Shown: piece by piece, positions 36,865 through 46,592 of the stretch | Layout: each line of letters starts with the position of its first letter | Numbering within the stretch: position 1 is the stretch's first letter | DNA from: Verrucomicrobiales bacterium | GTDB lineage: Bacteria; Verrucomicrobiota; Verrucomicrobiia; Verrucomicrobiales; DEV007 | Assembly (NCBI GenBank): GCA_012960505.1 | Contig: DUBC01000030.1 | Coordinates: 62,001-126,000 of the forward strand | Reading direction: 5' to 3' | Length of the DNA: 64,000 bases | Translations under genes and position numbers: made by a program | The notes under the pieces: model-generated | Databases searched by the model: none | What the model was told of the DNA's origin: nothing | The model's input: the letters and a program-made list of their open reading frames with translations, nothing else

Positions 36865-38316
36865 CTAGACTATGACTTTATGAATAACATCGCCTGCCAC
36901 GTCAGTGAGACGAAAATCCCTACCACTGAAGCGATAAGTGAGCCTCTCATGATTTATTCCCATTAAATGTAATATTGTCGCATGAACATCATGAATGGAT
37001 GTTCGATCAACGGTCGCGTGATAACCAACTTCATCCGTTTCTCCATAACTTGTTCCACTTTTGATCCCTCCTCCCGCCATCCACATCGTGAATCCAAAAG
37101 GATGGTGATCCCTACCACTTCCTCCTTGCTTGTGTGGAGTGCGACCAAACTCACCCCCCCAAACAACCAACGTTTCATCAAGTAATCCACGCTGATCCAG
37201 GTCCTTAATCAGTCCAGCCATTGGCTGATCAGTGGCAGCGCAGTGCTTATTATGGTTACCAGTAATATTCCCATGAGCGTCCCAAGTATTATCTCCATGA
37301 CCTCCGCCCGAATAGAGTTGAACAAACCTGACTCCCCTTTCCACTAATCGCCTAGCCATTAAACACTGCGTTCCAAAATATTCACCCGGGTTTCCTTTTT
37401 CTATCCCATAAAGTTTTTTGGTCGCGGCAGTCTCTTCTTTCAAATCGAGAGAACCCGGAGCCGCTGCCTGCATTCGATAGGCAAGTTCGAAGGACTGTAT
37501 GCGAGCCTCTAATGCCGATTCGGCAGGATAATTTCTTTGATGGGTTCTGTTCATTTTACCAGCAAAATCCAACAACTCACGCTGCTGCACCTCACCTACC
37601 TTATCGGGTCTGTTCAAGTTCAGGATAGGAGTACCTTTGGAGCGGACAGGAGTGCCCTGATAAGCTCCAGGAAGAAAACCCGCCCCCCAATTTGGAGCTC
37701 CTCCAATTGGACCTCCCCGATAGTCATACATAACAACAAAACCAGGCAAGTCTTGATTCTCAGTACCCAAGCCGTAATTAACCCAAGAACCTAGACTAGG
37801 AAAACCAGTCCTAATCATCCCTGTATTCACTTCGAACAAGGCAGGGGCATGACTGATTGAATGCCCATACACGCCACGTAACATTGCAGTGTGGTCAATG
37901 ACCCGTGACAGATGAGGGTAGCGATCGGAAACCCAGTGCCCGCTCTGGCCATGCTGCTGAAACTTATATGGAGATGGAAATAATCCTCCGCCGCTCCGGG
38001 ACCCTTTTGTGTTCACATGTTCTCCAACGCTCTTACCAGCATACTTTTCCAGAGCCGGCTTATAATCAAAAAGATCCACATGACTAGGACCGCCATACAT
38101 GAAAAGAAAAATTACATTCTTTGCACGCGCCGCAAAATGGGGCTGCTTCGAAGATAATGGAGAACTTACTTTTGCTGAAGAAGCCAAAAGCCCTTGCTCG
38201 GACAGCATTGTAGTCAGCGCCAATGAACCAAAACCGCAACCGGCCTGAGTGAGCAGGTCGCGCCTTGAAAGAATGGATGAAGTCACTCTATTATCAGTCA
38301 ACATAGCTAAACTCAT
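36865..38316 (-). CDS. DUF1501 protein, Tat-exported
   Basis: 483 residues. Twin-arginine signal SRRDLLTQAG at 17-26. Signature segments: VIFLFMYGGPSHVDLFDYKP, NHDKAP-type histidine-rich loops such as HSISHAPALFEVNTG, CLMARRLVERGVRFVQLYSGGG, VVWGGEFGRTPHKQGGSGRDHHPFGFTMWMAGGG and HDVHATILHLMGINHERLTY. DUF1501 has an alkaline-phosphatase-like fold with conserved metal ligands, but no activity has been established. The start overlaps the 3' end of the DUF1553 gene by 23 bases, indicating coupled expression. Confidence 0.95.
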   Translation of the reverse strand: MSLAMLTDNRVTSSILSRRDLLTQAGCGFGSLALTTMLSEQGLLASSAKVSSPLSSKQPHFAARAKNVIFLFMYGGPSHVDLFDYKPALEKYAGKSVGEHVNTKGSRSGGGLFPSPYKFQQHGQSGHWVSDRYPHLSRVIDHTAMLRGVYGHSISHAPALFEVNTGMIRTGFPSLGSWVNYGLGTENQDLPGFVVMYDYRGGPIGGAPNWGAGFLPGAYQGTPVRSKGTPILNLNRPDKVGEVQQRELLDFAGKMNRTHQRNYPAESALEARIQSFELAYRMQAAAPGSLDLKEETAATKKLYGIEKGNPGEYFGTQCLMARRLVERGVRFVQLYSGGGHGDNTWDAHGNITGNHNKHCAATDQPMAGLIKDLDQRGLLDETLVVWGGEFGRTPHKQGGSGRDHHPFGFTMWMAGGGIKSGTSYGETDEVGYHATVDRTSIHDVHATILHLMGINHERLTYRFSGRDFRLTDVAGDVIHKVIV

Positions 38317-40186
38317 TCAAAGTGAAAAGAACATGACAGAAATTTTCAATGCTCTGACCTTCCTTAGCCAACAATTCAGAGCTTAACTTAACTTCTTCAT
38401 CCGTTGGCGCTCTGGAAAGCGTCACCCAATAGGCCGCCTCAATGACTGAACGTTTGTCTGACACGTCAACTGACTCTTTTATTCGTGACGCAAAATGATT
38501 CGCTTGGGCCCGGACAAATTCATTATTCAACAGCATCAGCGCCTGAGTCGGAACCGTGGTCTGCTCGCGCACACCTCGGCTCTGCATTGAATCAGGGACA
38601 TCAAAAATTTCAAAGAAAGGAACTCTCATCGAACGACGCATGAAAACATAAATACTGCGACGCCACGTGACAGGACCATCCTTAACATTCACTGGCCACT
38701 TGTTCGTAGATCCGGTATTAATAGCATCCTTCGAAACCCAAGGCTTAACACTCGGACCGTACATTTTCCGGTTCAAAGTTCCTGCACTATTCATGATAGA
38801 ATCTCTAATAATCTCACCCTCCATTCGTCTGGGATGCCTTCGCCATAAGAGTTTGTTTTCAGGATCAATAGCATGTCTTTTTTTATCCCATTGAGTTCCT
38901 TGTCGATAAACTGCACTCGACATAATTAATCGATGCATACCTTTTAAATTCCAACCCGTTCGTATCAATTCCCCTGCAAGCCACTCCAATAATTCAGGAT
39001 GACTCGGCTTTTCCCCTGCGCTCCCAAAATTATCACTAGTTTTTACTATCCCTTCACCAAAATGGTGTTGCCACAGACGATTCACTATGACTCTGGCCAA
39101 AAGAGAACCGGCTCCACGCTCGGTATCCGTTAACCAATGAGCAAGACCTGCTCTACCATCGCCACTCTTCTTCTCACTTAATTTGATCCATGGTTCAACG
39201 TCACCATTTTCTGCACTCAATGCAGTTAACACCCCGAACCCCAAGTCTCCATCTTTCTGTTCAACGTCTCCACGCTTTAAAAGTGGATTCTTCCGTTTAT
39301 TTCCTCCGCTCCATGTGAGCGCTTTAACTTTTGATCCTGAGTCTCCGGCTGAAATATCGCGGTGACCCGGCTTTCCTGGAAGAAAAAAACCAACGAGCCT
39401 ATAATAATCCTTCTGTGAAATCGGATCATATTTATGATCATGACAACGTGCGCACCCAATGGTCAGGCCAAGGAAAGCTGCTCCGGTAGCAGAAACAATA
39501 TCATCCATTTTATCATAGGTGGCTTTTTCCCTATCCACACCGTCAACGTTAGTCACTGTTGAACCCGCAGTCAGAAAACCGGTCAGCGACATGGCCAATG
39601 GATCATCAGATTTCATCACGTCACCGGCAACTTGCCACCTGACGAACTGATTAAATGGCATGTCTTGATTGAGGGCACGAATTACCGCGTCTCGGTAAGT
39701 CCAGGCACTGGGTCGCTCATTATCACTCTCATAACCATGACTCTCTCCAAAACGGGCCACGTCCAACCAGTGACGGCCCCAACGCTCGCCATAATGAGGG
39801 CTAGCAAGCAACCGATCAATGAGCTTTAAATAGGCGTCTGGCGACTTATCCGCAATAAATGTCTCTACCTCTTCGCGGGTCGGCGCGAGACCTATAAGAT
39901 CACAACTGGCACGACGTATGATCTTGGTTAATTCAACTTTATCATTCGGGCGAATCCCTTTTGATTGGGTCCTTTTGAGGACGAACTTATCTATCGCATT
40001 AATGGACCATTCATCATTTTCCTGAACCGGAGGATCTACCTGTTTAATTTGGCGGTAGGACCAAAACTTTGAATCTTTTTCTGAAGAGAGCTCTTTACTC
40101 GAAGCCATTGCTGTAAGAAGTAAAAAACAAAGGAATACCTTTATAACTTTTACTCTCACTGGGCAGTAACTACCAAAGACTAGCAT
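38294..40186 (-). CDS. DUF1549/DUF1553 cytochrome-like protein lacking the N-terminal PSCyt1 domain
   Basis: 630 residues with a signal segment (about 13-30). DUF1549 (about 55-260) includes IDKFVLKRTQSKGI, RRASCDLIGLAPTREEVETF and a heme-type CARCHDHKYDPIS near residue 245. DUF1553 (about 345-600) includes LAHWLTDTERGAGSLLARVIVNRLWQ-type sequence split across residues and the ending LFTLNEFSYVD. The usual N-terminal cytochrome domain (CxxCHGP) is absent, so it is shorter than the 810-residue paralogue at 56598-59030. First gene of an operon with DUF1501 and the zinc-ribbon gene. Confidence 0.93.
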   Translation of the reverse strand: MLVFGSYCPVRVKVIKVFLCFLLLTAMASSKELSSEKDSKFWSYRQIKQVDPPVQENDEWSINAIDKFVLKRTQSKGIRPNDKVELTKIIRRASCDLIGLAPTREEVETFIADKSPDAYLKLIDRLLASPHYGERWGRHWLDVARFGESHGYESDNERPSAWTYRDAVIRALNQDMPFNQFVRWQVAGDVMKSDDPLAMSLTGFLTAGSTVTNVDGVDREKATYDKMDDIVSATGAAFLGLTIGCARCHDHKYDPISQKDYYRLVGFFLPGKPGHRDISAGDSGSKVKALTWSGGNKRKNPLLKRGDVEQKDGDLGFGVLTALSAENGDVEPWIKLSEKKSGDGRAGLAHWLTDTERGAGSLLARVIVNRLWQHHFGEGIVKTSDNFGSAGEKPSHPELLEWLAGELIRTGWNLKGMHRLIMSSAVYRQGTQWDKKRHAIDPENKLLWRRHPRRMEGEIIRDSIMNSAGTLNRKMYGPSVKPWVSKDAINTGSTNKWPVNVKDGPVTWRRSIYVFMRRSMRVPFFEIFDVPDSMQSRGVREQTTVPTQALMLLNNEFVRAQANHFASRIKESVDVSDKRSVIEAAYWVTLSRAPTDEEVKLSSELLAKEGQSIENFCHVLFTLNEFSYVD

Positions 40187-40273
40187 TCATATTAAAAATA
40201 TATAGATTTAGTAATTGGTAAAGTAACTTTACCCATAAATTAATTTTTAAAAAAAATAATTTTTACTTACCTT

Positions 40274-41173
40274 TCACTCTTCCGGAACCATTCCAGATAT
40301 AATTTCACGAAAGCCCTCAATCCCAATTTGGTATGCGCCTAACTGCTCTCCAGTCAATATCGGCCTCATACTTTCAATTCGGTTATTTAGCGCATTATCA
40401 ATGACTCCAATAAATTCCTCCCTAGTAGAATTCTCGTTTAGCATTGTACCTGGTTTTTCTTTGGCATTAACCTCAATGAGTGCATCCCATGCCTCACTAA
40501 TCTGCTCCTGAGTGATGCCAGGAATACCCTCAATACCATCAAGATCCCCCTTGGTTTTTTTTTCGATTCTTTCAACTTCGCGCTCCTCTGCATAAGCCTC
40601 GTACTCCTCTAACTGCTCCCCTGACAGGAGCTCCCTCATCTCCTCGTCTATCTGCGAATAATCTTCTTTGTCCGATGCAATCATATCAGCAACGGTTGCC
40701 TTTCCTGTAAATAATTTCAGCCCAGCCGTCGAGTTCCGAGCCGTCTTATCATTAAAGAGTCCCCCCAATGTTTCTTTTTGTGCAGGGGTCAATTTTAGCC
40801 TATTCGCAAGTTCCTCAGTTAGTTTCTTAACTTTAGCCTCGTCTTTAGCATCACCAAGTGCCTTGAGTGCATCCCATGCCGCCTTTGACTCATCATCCTC
40901 TTTATCTTTATCGTCATCCTCAGAATCTTTGGAACTTTTTGAAGAAGACGAACCTTTGTCTGGCCTAGTATCAACTAGTGAAAGCTTAGGTGGTTTATTG
41001 GAAGAACTTTTGTTAACAGCACCTGCCTGCGGTTCCTGATTCACTGGAGATTTGACCACTGCTTTAGAATCATCACCTTTAAAAACGTATTGAGCAAAGA
41101 GGATAGCAATGATTCCAGAAAGAATACCAATAACGAAACCAAAGATTAGCTTGGAAGGACGCTTTTCATTCAT
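40274..41173 (-). CDS. Membrane-anchored LTxxQ-like acidic protein, unknown
   Basis: 299 residues from the ATG at 41173; a TTG start would add 16 implausible residues. One membrane helix (about 8-30) is followed by a very acidic Ser/Asp/Glu/Lys-rich linker (about 60-100), then helical sequence with three LTxxQ-like motifs (LTPAQKETLGGLF, LLSGEQLEEYEAY, ILTGEQLGAYQIG). AWDAL occurs twice. LTxxQ motifs occur in Spy/CpxP-type periplasmic helical proteins; whether the fold is the same is uncertain. An 87-base gap separates it from the DUF1553 operon. Confidence 0.7.
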   Translation of the reverse strand: MNEKRPSKLIFGFVIGILSGIIAILFAQYVFKGDDSKAVVKSPVNQEPQAGAVNKSSSNKPPKLSLVDTRPDKGSSSSKSSKDSEDDDKDKEDDESKAAWDALKALGDAKDEAKVKKLTEELANRLKLTPAQKETLGGLFNDKTARNSTAGLKLFTGKATVADMIASDKEDYSQIDEEMRELLSGEQLEEYEAYAEEREVERIEKKTKGDLDGIEGIPGITQEQISEAWDALIEVNAKEKPGTMLNENSTREEFIGVIDNALNNRIESMRPILTGEQLGAYQIGIEGFREIISGMVPEE

Positions 41174-41253
41174 AATAGTAATATTACTCTTAGGATATAA
41201 ATATTCATAATAGAATATCAATTAATTTTTTCAATACATTGAAAGGCACTCCC

Positions 41254-42042
41254 TCAAGGCCTCAAAAATTGACGCAACCCTGAAAGGTTATCAGCATTGA
41301 TCAAATCCACACCCGCCTCATTAAGTTCACGCCAAACAGATACCTTATCCGGCGTAGCCCAGAACCTAATCCTCCTTCCACTCTGATGAACTTTTTTGAC
41401 GAGTTCATGTAACTTGGAGCGCTCGTTTTTAGGAAATTCTCCATCTCCCCTCCATTTAAAATGACTCCCCCAACGGTCACTAATGAGTGGCATTAAATGT
41501 GAATGCGCTGAACTTTGAAGGTCTGAGATTCGACCATCAATTCCAGCGTGACGGGAACCGTCCGCAGCGATCAGATCCTTTGCCCTGTTACCGCTAATGA
41601 CAGCAGTAACGGCTCTTTGAACCCACTTCCCTTCATCTAATCCGCTCAAAATGTCTGAATACTTAGCGAGCAAAGTACGAAGCCTTGCATAAGCTTTAGA
41701 ACCGTCCGATTTAACATCTATCAGGAGAGTGAGAGATGGACCTCCCTTGTAGACCCGTCCTTCGTTTTTTCTTATGCGCTCACGCAAAGGGTTAAGATAA
41801 AGGTTCTGAATCGTCTTCTCCGGCTTGAGGTCTTTTTTGTCATGCCCCACCAAAAACTCTCCCTCAACTAAAAAAATATCCACTTCGACGCTACAAAAAC
41901 CGTTTTCAAGTGCATCAAAAAGAGGACGCCCATGCTCATAGTCATTATGAGCGTGACCTTGCACGAGCGGCGCCACCTCTGCCTCACAGTTCAGATGAGC
42001 AGTCAGGCCCAGCATTATGTAAAATACTAATCTGGTTACCAT
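41254..42042 (-). CDS. Exported PI-PLC/GDPD-like phosphodiesterase
   Basis: 262 residues with a signal peptide (about 1-20). It resembles the phosphatidylinositol-specific phospholipase C / glycerophosphodiester phosphodiesterase superfamily (AIM6-like group): [20 protein letters not shown] (about 29-48) carries the first catalytic His, [19 protein letters not shown] the metal-binding Glu/Asp and second His, and [10 protein letters not shown] plus [16 protein letters not shown] the C-terminal barrel strands. It should cleave a phosphodiester head group of a lipid or deacylated lipid outside the cytoplasm. It overlaps the inositol oxygenase gene by seven bases, which makes an inositol-containing substrate attractive, but the sequence does not prove it. 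Confidence 0.85.
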   Translation of the reverse strand: MVTRLVFYIMLGLTAHLNCEAEVAPLVQGHAHNDYEHGRPLFDALENGFCSVEVDIFLVEGEFLVGHDKKDLKPEKTIQNLYLNPLRERIRKNEGRVYKGGPSLTLLIDVKSDGSKAYARLRTLLAKYSDILSGLDEGKWVQRAVTAVISGNRAKDLIAADGSRHAGIDGRISDLQSSAHSHLMPLISDRWGSHFKWRGDGEFPKNERSKLHELVKKVHQSGRRIRFWATPDKVSVWRELNEAGVDLINADNLSGLRQFLRP

Positions 42043-42920
42043 AACAATTTCCCAGGAAGGTACTCATTAATTAAATCATCATAAAACGGTCTCAATGCTT
42101 CCACGTCGACCCTTTCTTCACTCTTCGTGTACAAGTCATAAGGATTGAAGGCCCGGACCCATTCAAACATCTGCCGATCATGATCGTTCATAAGTTCATT
42201 ATATTCACCTTCACGATGTGCAGGATAAAAGGAATGGTATCTGATCATGTAAAGGGCAGGTTCCGGAAGACGTTCCTTCATGACATGGTATAGGTATTCA
42301 TCATGCCCCCAGGACATCGTCACATTATCAAGACCACAACCTTCCTCATAGATGCCAAGACGAGTCGAATATTCTGCAACATTAGCATCGGGATTATCTG
42401 TAAAAAATTCATGGAAAACAATTTTATCAGAGAACCGGCACCCGAGAGGGAACGTATCCCCTACCACGGCCCACTGCTCTTCACCAAATAGGCACAGAAT
42501 CTTTCCAAGATCATGGATGAGTCCTGTCAAAATAAACCATCTTGGGTGCCCGTCCCGGCGGATCGCTTCTGCCGTTTGTAATAAATGCTCAATCTGAGGT
42601 AAATTAATATCAGGATCACTGTCATCGATCAGCTCATCTAGAAACTCAATACCTTCCCATACCGTCATACTTCGTTGATTGAATTTCAAATACTGCGTCT
42701 TCTTCTGCTTTGCAAATTTCAGTGTCTGATGCCGGTGATTGAGTCGATAGAACTCTCTGACCTCGGGTCTCGTCTCCATCTCATAATCACGAAAAGTTCC
42801 ATCGTCACTGACGCTGCAATCCTTCCCCTCTTCTGGATACCTCTTCAACAAATCCTCTTCCCATGCCTCAATCCCGGCATGAGTACTCATAGATTCGAAA
42901 TTTGATTCAGGAAAATCCAT
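42036..42920 (-). CDS. myo-Inositol oxygenase
   Basis: 294 residues, close to the eukaryotic enzyme length. MIOX oxidises myo-inositol with O2 to D-glucuronate using a mixed-valence di-iron centre in the cytoplasm. The ligand set is visible in order: the His in RRDGHPRWF (about 123), HD in TGLIHDLGK (about 134), the His in [13 protein letters not shown], the His in [11 protein letters not shown] and the Asp in FNPYDLYTK. Substrate-loop residues near [12 protein letters not shown] are also conserved. No signal peptide. It is upstream of and overlaps the exported PI-PLC/GDPD-like gene (shared ATGGTAA), so the pair is translationally coupled. Glucuronate-processing genes are not in the window. 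Confidence 0.95.
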   Translation of the reverse strand: MDFPESNFESMSTHAGIEAWEEDLLKRYPEEGKDCSVSDDGTFRDYEMETRPEVREFYRLNHRHQTLKFAKQKKTQYLKFNQRSMTVWEGIEFLDELIDDSDPDINLPQIEHLLQTAEAIRRDGHPRWFILTGLIHDLGKILCLFGEEQWAVVGDTFPLGCRFSDKIVFHEFFTDNPDANVAEYSTRLGIYEEGCGLDNVTMSWGHDEYLYHVMKERLPEPALYMIRYHSFYPAHREGEYNELMNDHDRQMFEWVRAFNPYDLYTKSEERVDVEALRPFYDDLINEYLPGKLLW

Positions 42921-43004
42921 ATGGAAACGCTAAAAAAATAGATTATAAGTTGTTAAGTTAAGGGTCATATTGGAACAAAACCAACTCATTAATCATGAGC
43001 AATG

Positions 43005-43033
43005 TTGACATTCGGATCAATCGTTGAAATAAA
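43005..43033 (+). promoter_or_regulatory. Possible promoter for the LamG gene
   Basis: A perfect TTGACA (43005-43010) is 17 bases from AATAAA (43028-43033), four of six matches to TATAAT. It lies 34 bases before the ATG of the interrupted LamG gene, so promoter function may be retained. Confidence 0.4.
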
Positions 43034-43066
43034 AAACATGTCACATACTAATAATCCCTGAATTTC

Positions 43067-45136
43067 ATGACCCTTAAAAAAGAACTCGTTCTTCTATCCT
43101 TAATACTCTCAATACCAGTCTCTGCTGACACTGTCGGACACTGGCGCTTTGATCCTGATGGCGCAGAAACTAACTAACCAATAACTGCCACTGACAACGC
43201 TTCCAACGCAGGGACACATGACGCTGCAATTCAGGGAGGCAATCCTCTCTATTCTAGTGACGTTCCTTCAAAACAAATCTATGACCCAATCGCTGACGCG
43301 GTACTCGAAAATGGTTTCTCATTAAATGCAACTGATCCCAACTCAAAGCTGAGAGTCGCTGATTCTGAAGACTTTAATACAAACTTTACGGTAGAACTTT
43401 TCATAAAAATAATTGATGAGCCTAATGGGTATAACTCCTTTGTTAGGAGACAAGAAGGAGAGGACCTGCGCTGGCAAATTGATTTTGATAATAATAAAAA
43501 TGGACTTTACAACGGCAGAGCACGTTCTCGTTGGGACACACCAGCTGAGGGGATCTCAGACAACACAGCTGAAAAAGATGTGGATGAAAACTTTAATTTT
43601 GTCGTTACCCCACAAGGTGGAAATAATGCTCCAAGAGTTTTCATTGATACTGGTGCCAAGGACGAAGCCGGCGCTGACGTTGGACCACAAAATACAGGCA
43701 ATCCGATCGACTATATTTATGATGCCGCAAGCGCAAACCCTAACGAAGCGAAAGTCTCCCTACAAGGGGATGGAGTAAATGATGATAATCGATGGCACCA
43801 TATAGCAGTCACATTTGATCAGGAATCTGGAGAAGTATCATTCTTTTTTGACTACGCTCTGGCTCAAAAAAAGACCCTATCTGATAGCGCAGAAAATGGA
43901 TACACTCATCCCGCCGCACCTATCGACTTTGGCAAACTAGTCAATAAACAATACGGACTGCTTCTGGATGAGATTCGTTATTCCAACACTATCTTATCAC
44001 CAAATGATTTTCTCCGGATCACTGCAGAAGAAGTAAATCCTGCAACAATCGCTCACTGGAGAATGGATGGTCCCGACGCACGCGATGAAGGTGCCATAGG
44101 CTTGATCACCAATGAAGTTTCTCCACTTCTTCCCGCTACCAGAATTGCTGGAAATCCTATTTACTCCTCTGATGTGCCTGCCCCATTCATTAATGACCCC
44201 GCCACTGACACTTATCTTGATAATGAATTCTCGTTCAATGCTAAGAATGCAAATGCAAGGATCGGAGCAAGCGATAATCCAAAATTCAATACCTCATTCA
44301 CGGTCGAAATGTTCTTCAAGTTCATCGGTGAGCCATCAGCATATCACCCGTTCCTCAAACGCCGTGAACTCAATGACCTGCAGTGGCAGATTGATTATGA
44401 TCATGCGAAAAAAGGATCCTATGGACGGCTCCGCTCGCGATGGGACACTCCCGCAGGCGGCATAGCTGACAATAAGGCAGAGAAGGGCATCGATGAAAAC
44501 ACCAACTTTGTGGTAGGTCCAACCGGTGGGACAAATGTTCCTTCGGAGAATCGAATCTTTGTTGACACAGATTCAGGTGACGGACTGGTCACAAGCTACG
44601 ACGATGAGACTGACTGGTCTCTGGACGGCGACGGAATCAATGACATTGACGAGTGGAAGCACGTGGCTCTGACCTTTGATGAGGAAAGCCAAGAAGTTAC
44701 CTTCTATCTCAATTACGAGTTCATGCAATCCAAGTTACTCGCTGACACTGAAGAGAATGGCTATACTCACCCTGCCGCCTCCGTAATTTTCGGAAAATTC
44801 AACAATCAGACTTACGAAATGCTCATTGATGAGGTTCGCTATTCTGAAGGACTCCTTGATCCTTCATTGTTTCTGAAAGCCGCGACCTGGGCTCCCTCAC
44901 CCTTTGAAATTACAACATTTAACTACAATCAGGAAGAGAACACCTTCACACTTGAATGGCGCTCAGAGCCAGGGGTATTCTACTCAGTAGATCGTTGGGA
45001 CGATTTAATCAATGACTGGGGCGAACTTGAAGATGCTCTCATATCTGAGGGGACACTCATGAACTTTGAAGACACGAGCCTAGAGGCCGGGCAGAAAAAA
45101 GCCATTTATCGAATCAGAGTCTCCGACGCTCAATAA
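43067..45136 (+). pseudogene. Secreted double LamG-like protein interrupted by one in-frame TAA
   Basis: From the ATG at 43067 a signal peptide (MTLKKELVLLSLILSIPVSA) leads into GHWRFDPDGAETN, then TAA at 43175-43177 (codon 37). The same frame then stays open to 45136, so only one stop breaks a 689-codon gene. Two homologous LamG/concanavalin-like domains follow (about residues 24-230 and 325-540): NFTVELFIKI and SFTVEMFFKF, RARSRWDTPAEG and RLRSRWDTPAGG, HHIAVTFDQESGEVSF and KHVALTFDEESQEVTF. The last 75 residues are the shared C-terminal module (LEWRSEPGVFYSVDRWDDL). The second copy reads through the equivalent region intact. Candidates: nonsense mutation, sequencing error or suppression. 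An internal start downstream would give a protein without a signal peptide. Confidence 0.85.
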
Positions 45137-45140
45137 AGTT

Positions 45141-46472
45141 CTATTTATCAGCTGAGCTATTGCCCAAAGGAATCGAATTCGCCTTGATGGAAGATAGACG
45201 CTTCTTGGCAATTTCGCTCATTAACTGAATTTTATCTGGAAACATTTTACTGAGATCCATACTCTCAGTAATGTCCTCTTCCAAATTGAAGAGTGCTGGT
45301 CCCTTGCCTTTCATCCCCGCATGCTGACGGTTCAGAAATAATTTCCATTTTCCCATACGTATGGCCTGAAACCCATTAGATCCGTGCCAGTAAAGGAAGT
45401 CCTTGCGCGGTTTTGTTCCGTTACCATCACCGATCAGAAATTTCCATAGATTCATTCCATCAATTAAATCCTGCCTCCCATGCGCGCCCCGAAAATTAAT
45501 ACCACAAGCATGCGAAAGCGTTGGCAATAAATCAATGGCTGCTATCAGTTCATCCGTTTCAGATCCTTGAGGTATTTTCCCTGGGAAACGGACGATGCAG
45601 GGGACACGGTTCCCTCCCTCTAAGGCACTCCATTTTTTTCCTCGAAAAGGTTTGGCCTTTGATTCCTTTGTGAGTGGCTCAGGGCCATTGTCCGAAAGAA
45701 ACACAACAATGGTATCCTTTTCTATTTCTTCGAGTCTCAATGTATTAAGTATTTCCCCAATCCTAGAATCCATTTCCTCAACAACATCACCATAAGAGCC
45801 GTACTCAGACTTGCCTTTCCAATCAGGGTGGGCTTGAACAGGAAAGTGTGGCGCGGAATACGGGACATAAAGAAAGAAAGGGTTATCTTTATGGGTTTTA
45901 ATGAAAGATACCGCCTCATTGGTGAATTGTTCAGTGAGGTGACGATTATCAAACGGATCCTGAACGAGCTTATCCTTTCTCCAAAGTTTCTTGGTCTGAT
46001 TATTGCTCTTATTAATATAAAAAGATTCTTCGAAGCCTTGCTCATGAGGAAGAAATTGAGATTCATCTCCTAAGTGCCACTTGCCAAATATGCCCGTCCT
46101 ATAACCTTGTTCCTTAAAAATTTCTGCCATAGTCAGAGCCCCTCGACTCATTCCCTGACCTTTCTTCATGATGTACCCAATCACTCCTTTACTCCAACCT
46201 AATCGACTAGGATAAGAACCGGTCAGAAGTGCCATGCGGGACGGAGTGCAAATTGTTGAACCCGCATAAAAACTCGTCAGACGAACTCCTTCCTTTGCGA
46301 GTCTATCAATGACGGGCGTTTTAATGCTAGGGTGACCATAGCAGCTAAGGTCGTAATAGCCCAGATCATCTGCCATAATAAGAACCACGTTAGGGCTCTT
46401 GGATTCTGCAAAAGAAATCATGGCCAGCATCCAAAGTATTATTAAGTGCATTTTGCAGATATATTTAATCAT
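45141..46472 (-). CDS. Exported sulfatase (formylglycine type)
   Basis: 443 residues; an ATG seven codons later (46451) gives a tighter signal peptide (MHLIILWMLAMISFAES). DD metal ligands are in NVVLIMADDLGYYDLS (about 28-43); the modified-cysteine signature CTPSR is at residues 75-79; GKWHLGDE, FFLYVPYSAPHFPVQ and FLSDNGPEP follow. Length and pattern match N-acetylgalactosamine-6-sulfatase-like bacterial enzymes, but specificity is not certain. Its 3' end is four bases from the LamG pseudogene, and its 5' end is divergent from the sialidase gene. Confidence 0.93.
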   Translation of the reverse strand: MIKYICKMHLIILWMLAMISFAESKSPNVVLIMADDLGYYDLSCYGHPSIKTPVIDRLAKEGVRLTSFYAGSTICTPSRMALLTGSYPSRLGWSKGVIGYIMKKGQGMSRGALTMAEIFKEQGYRTGIFGKWHLGDESQFLPHEQGFEESFYINKSNNQTKKLWRKDKLVQDPFDNRHLTEQFTNEAVSFIKTHKDNPFFLYVPYSAPHFPVQAHPDWKGKSEYGSYGDVVEEMDSRIGEILNTLRLEEIEKDTIVVFLSDNGPEPLTKESKAKPFRGKKWSALEGGNRVPCIVRFPGKIPQGSETDELIAAIDLLPTLSHACGINFRGAHGRQDLIDGMNLWKFLIGDGNGTKPRKDFLYWHGSNGFQAIRMGKWKLFLNRQHAGMKGKGPALFNLEEDITESMDLSKMFPDKIQLMSEIAKKRLSSIKANSIPLGNSSADK

Positions 46473-46592
46473 TAATTTTTAGATTTTGTTTATTATGAAA
46501 TACGCTCGAACCAAACAATGCAATTGATAACTTAAAATGAAATAGAATTGTTTTTACATTAATAGTTCCTATACCTTTCAATCGGTATCACA

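Noticed and set aside
40668-41039. Plus-strand ORF of 123 residues
   Set aside because: Antisense to the acidic LTxxQ-like gene; its Ser/Leu-rich sequence is a by-product of the acidic repeats.
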